Source: an uncultured Collinsella sp. (GTDB lineage: Bacteria > Actinomycetota > Coriobacteriia > Coriobacteriales > Coriobacteriaceae). From it: a stretch of 14,579 nucleotides of DNA. A program made the translations under genes and the position numbers. Below are positions 13,217 to 14,579 of this stretch, one piece after another (the stretch's first letter is position 1; every line of letters starts with the position of its first letter). The notes beneath the pieces were generated by a model. It did not search any database. It was not told where the DNA came from and saw nothing but the letters and a program-made list of their open reading frames with translations. Location: positions 1-14,579 of the forward strand of contig CABSKX010000054.1 in NCBI GenBank assembly GCA_902478365.1, written 5' to 3'.

Positions 13217-14579
13217 ATGAATCAGGTGGAGCAGAGCGTTGCTGAGTACGTCGACGAGGTCTGGGAGGATGTCGTCGCCGATATCGAGCAGCTGGTGAGT
13301 TATCCGTCCGTGGCAGTTTCTGCCGATGCGGAGCCCGACGCGCCGTTTGGCCGCCCGGTCCGTGACGCGCTCGATTGCGCGCTCGGCATCGCGCAGAAGC
13401 TCGGCTACCAGACGAGCGACGACGAGGGCTATGTGGGCATTGCCGATATCCCCGGTCGCGGCGATAAGCAGCTTGCGACCATCTGCCATGTGGACGTGGT
13501 TCCCGCCGGCCCTGGCTGGAACACCGACCCGTTCGCCATGGAGCGCCGCGAGGGCTGGCTACTCGGCCGTGGCGTGATCGACGACAAGGGTCCGGCCGTG
13601 CTGTCGCTCTACGCCGGCGCCTATCTGCTCAAGCACGGCATTACCCCGCGCTATACCTTCCGCGCCCTGCTGGGCTGCGATGAGGAAGTGGGCATGTCCG
13701 ACGTTCACCATTATCTGGAGAACCACGCAAACCCCGATTTTCTGTTTACGCCCGACGCCGAGTTCCCGGTCTGCAATGCCGAGAAGGGCCAGTTTGGGGC
13801 GACGTTTGTGAGTCCCAAGATCGACGGCGGGCGCATTGTGTCGTGGAGTGGTGCCGAGGCGAGCAACGCCATTCCGTCGCAGTCTATCTGCGAGCTTGCG
13901 ATTGCCGCCGATGAACTGCCGGCGCCCGTTGAGAACGCCGACCGCCTGGAGATCACGACGCTCGATAACGGGCATGCGCGGATTTTTGCCCACGGTATCG
14001 GTGGCCATGCTTCGATGCCCGAGGGAACGATCAATGCCGTGGGCCTCATCGTGGCGTATCTGCGCGAGGTCGAGGACGCGTTTGGTGCCCGTGACGAACG
14101 CCTGCTGACACCTGCCGAGCACGAGTTTGTTAAGTTTCTGGCCTTTGTGCATGCGGACGCCTATGGCCGCGGCCTGGGTATCGACGCGACGAGCGCGGCA
14201 TTTGGTCCGCTCACCTGTAACCCCGGCGTCATCCGCGTGGTTGACGGCCACATTGAGCAGGTCATCGACGTGCGCTTCCCCGATAGCACCAGTGCCGATA
14301 CCATCTGCGAGCAGCTCGAGCCGCTCGTGGGCCGCTTTGGTGTGACGTATCGCGTGGGCCGTGCCAAGGTGCCGTTCTCAGTTTCTGCCGACGACCCAGC
14401 CGTGAAGGCGCTGATTGACACCTATAACGAGTTTACGGGTAAGCATGCCGAGCCCTTCGCCATGGGCGGTGGCACGTACGCACGCAACTTTGCCCGCGCC
14501 GTGTCGTTTGGCCCTGAGGAGACCGGCCTGGAGCTGCCCACATGGGGTGGCCAGATGCACGGCCCCAACGAGTGCGCCA
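13217..14579 (+). CDS. M20 family dipeptidase (PepV/Sapep-like), cut by the window end
   Basis: This is a zinc-dependent metallopeptidase of the M20A dipeptidase type, expected to act on short peptides in the cytoplasm. 454 complete codons are visible and the frame is still open at the right edge. Metal-site motifs appear in order: CHVDVVPAG (His and Asp), RGVIDDKGP (bridging Asp), CDEEVGM (general base Glu and ligand Glu) and TPDAEFPV (Asp). GHASMPEGTINA marks the dimerisation/lid domain region, and MHGPNE near the end carries the last metal His. ATG 13217 has AAGGAGG 6 nt upstream. PepV/Sapep proteins are roughly 460-480 residues, so only a short C-terminal piece is missing. It lies 54 bp after the HAD gene and is probably co-transcribed. 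Confidence 0.93.
   Translation, partial: MNQVEQSVAEYVDEVWEDVVADIEQLVSYPSVAVSADAEPDAPFGRPVRDALDCALGIAQKLGYQTSDDEGYVGIADIPGRGDKQLATICHVDVVPAGPGWNTDPFAMERREGWLLGRGVIDDKGPAVLSLYAGAYLLKHGITPRYTFRALLGCDEEVGMSDVHHYLENHANPDFLFTPDAEFPVCNAEKGQFGATFVSPKIDGGRIVSWSGAEASNAIPSQSICELAIAADELPAPVENADRLEITTLDNGHARIFAHGIGGHASMPEGTINAVGLIVAYLREVEDAFGARDERLLTPAEHEFVKFLAFVHADAYGRGLGIDATSAAFGPLTCNPGVIRVVDGHIEQVIDVRFPDSTSADTICEQLEPLVGRFGVTYRVGRAKVPFSVSADDPAVKALIDTYNEFTGKHAEPFAMGGGTYARNFARAVSFGPEETGLELPTWGGQMHGPNECA

Noticed and set aside
1..14579. tRNA or rRNA genes
   Set aside because: No cloverleaf with a T-loop GTTCRA context or conserved rRNA segment was found by reading both strands.

Overview
The window looks like part of a chromosome from a high-GC Gram-positive gut bacterium of the class Coriobacteriia, most likely Collinsella or a close relative. 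This rests on GC-rich codon use, strong AGGAG-type ribosome binding sites, an SDR protein closely resembling the 12-alpha-hydroxysteroid dehydrogenases I remember from Eggerthella-type bacteria, and intergenic hairpins with a GGGAC core. It is an inference from reading, not a database result.

Layout, left to right. A terminator-like hairpin (1-38) follows a minus-strand gene for a divergent methionyl-tRNA-synthetase-like protein (63-2213). A divergently oriented DUF3267 membrane protein (2346-2915) comes next, then a near-perfect 34-nt-arm hairpin, then queH (3021-3596) and queA (3661-4878). A block of structured intergenic DNA (4878-5187) separates queA from a convergent minus-strand gene for an acidic, coiled-coil, tail-anchored protein (5213-6994). 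An SDR gene (7291-8091) follows, then a second block of structured intergenic DNA (8094-8460), tgt (8556-9695), a LOG-family gene preceded by an attenuator-like terminator (9907-10665), a DinJ/YafQ-type toxin-antitoxin pair (10779-11389), a convergent degV-family gene (11483-12343, minus), a HAD phosphatase (12500-13162) and an M20 dipeptidase that runs off the right edge (13217-14579).

How the genes fit together. QueH, QueA and Tgt are three steps of queuosine tRNA modification: Tgt inserts preQ1 at position 34, QueA converts it to epoxyqueuosine, and QueH reduces that to queuosine. No preQ1-synthesis gene (queC, queD, queE, queF) is visible here. The other genes look like independent units.

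The least explained signal is in the gaps. A roughly 175-bp element occurs twice, directly after queA and directly after the SDR gene. Each copy is a short hairpin followed by a long bulged hairpin. The outer arms of the long hairpin differ almost completely in sequence between copies yet stay complementary, while the apical GACC-AGAA-GGTC loop is identical. That pattern suggests selection on structure. Each copy is followed by short GGGGAC-core repeats resembling REP elements. A second hairpin family (AGTTGCGGTGA core) sits at both convergent gene junctions, and a third (TGGGACGGGG core) sits at 1-38 and 2926-3001.
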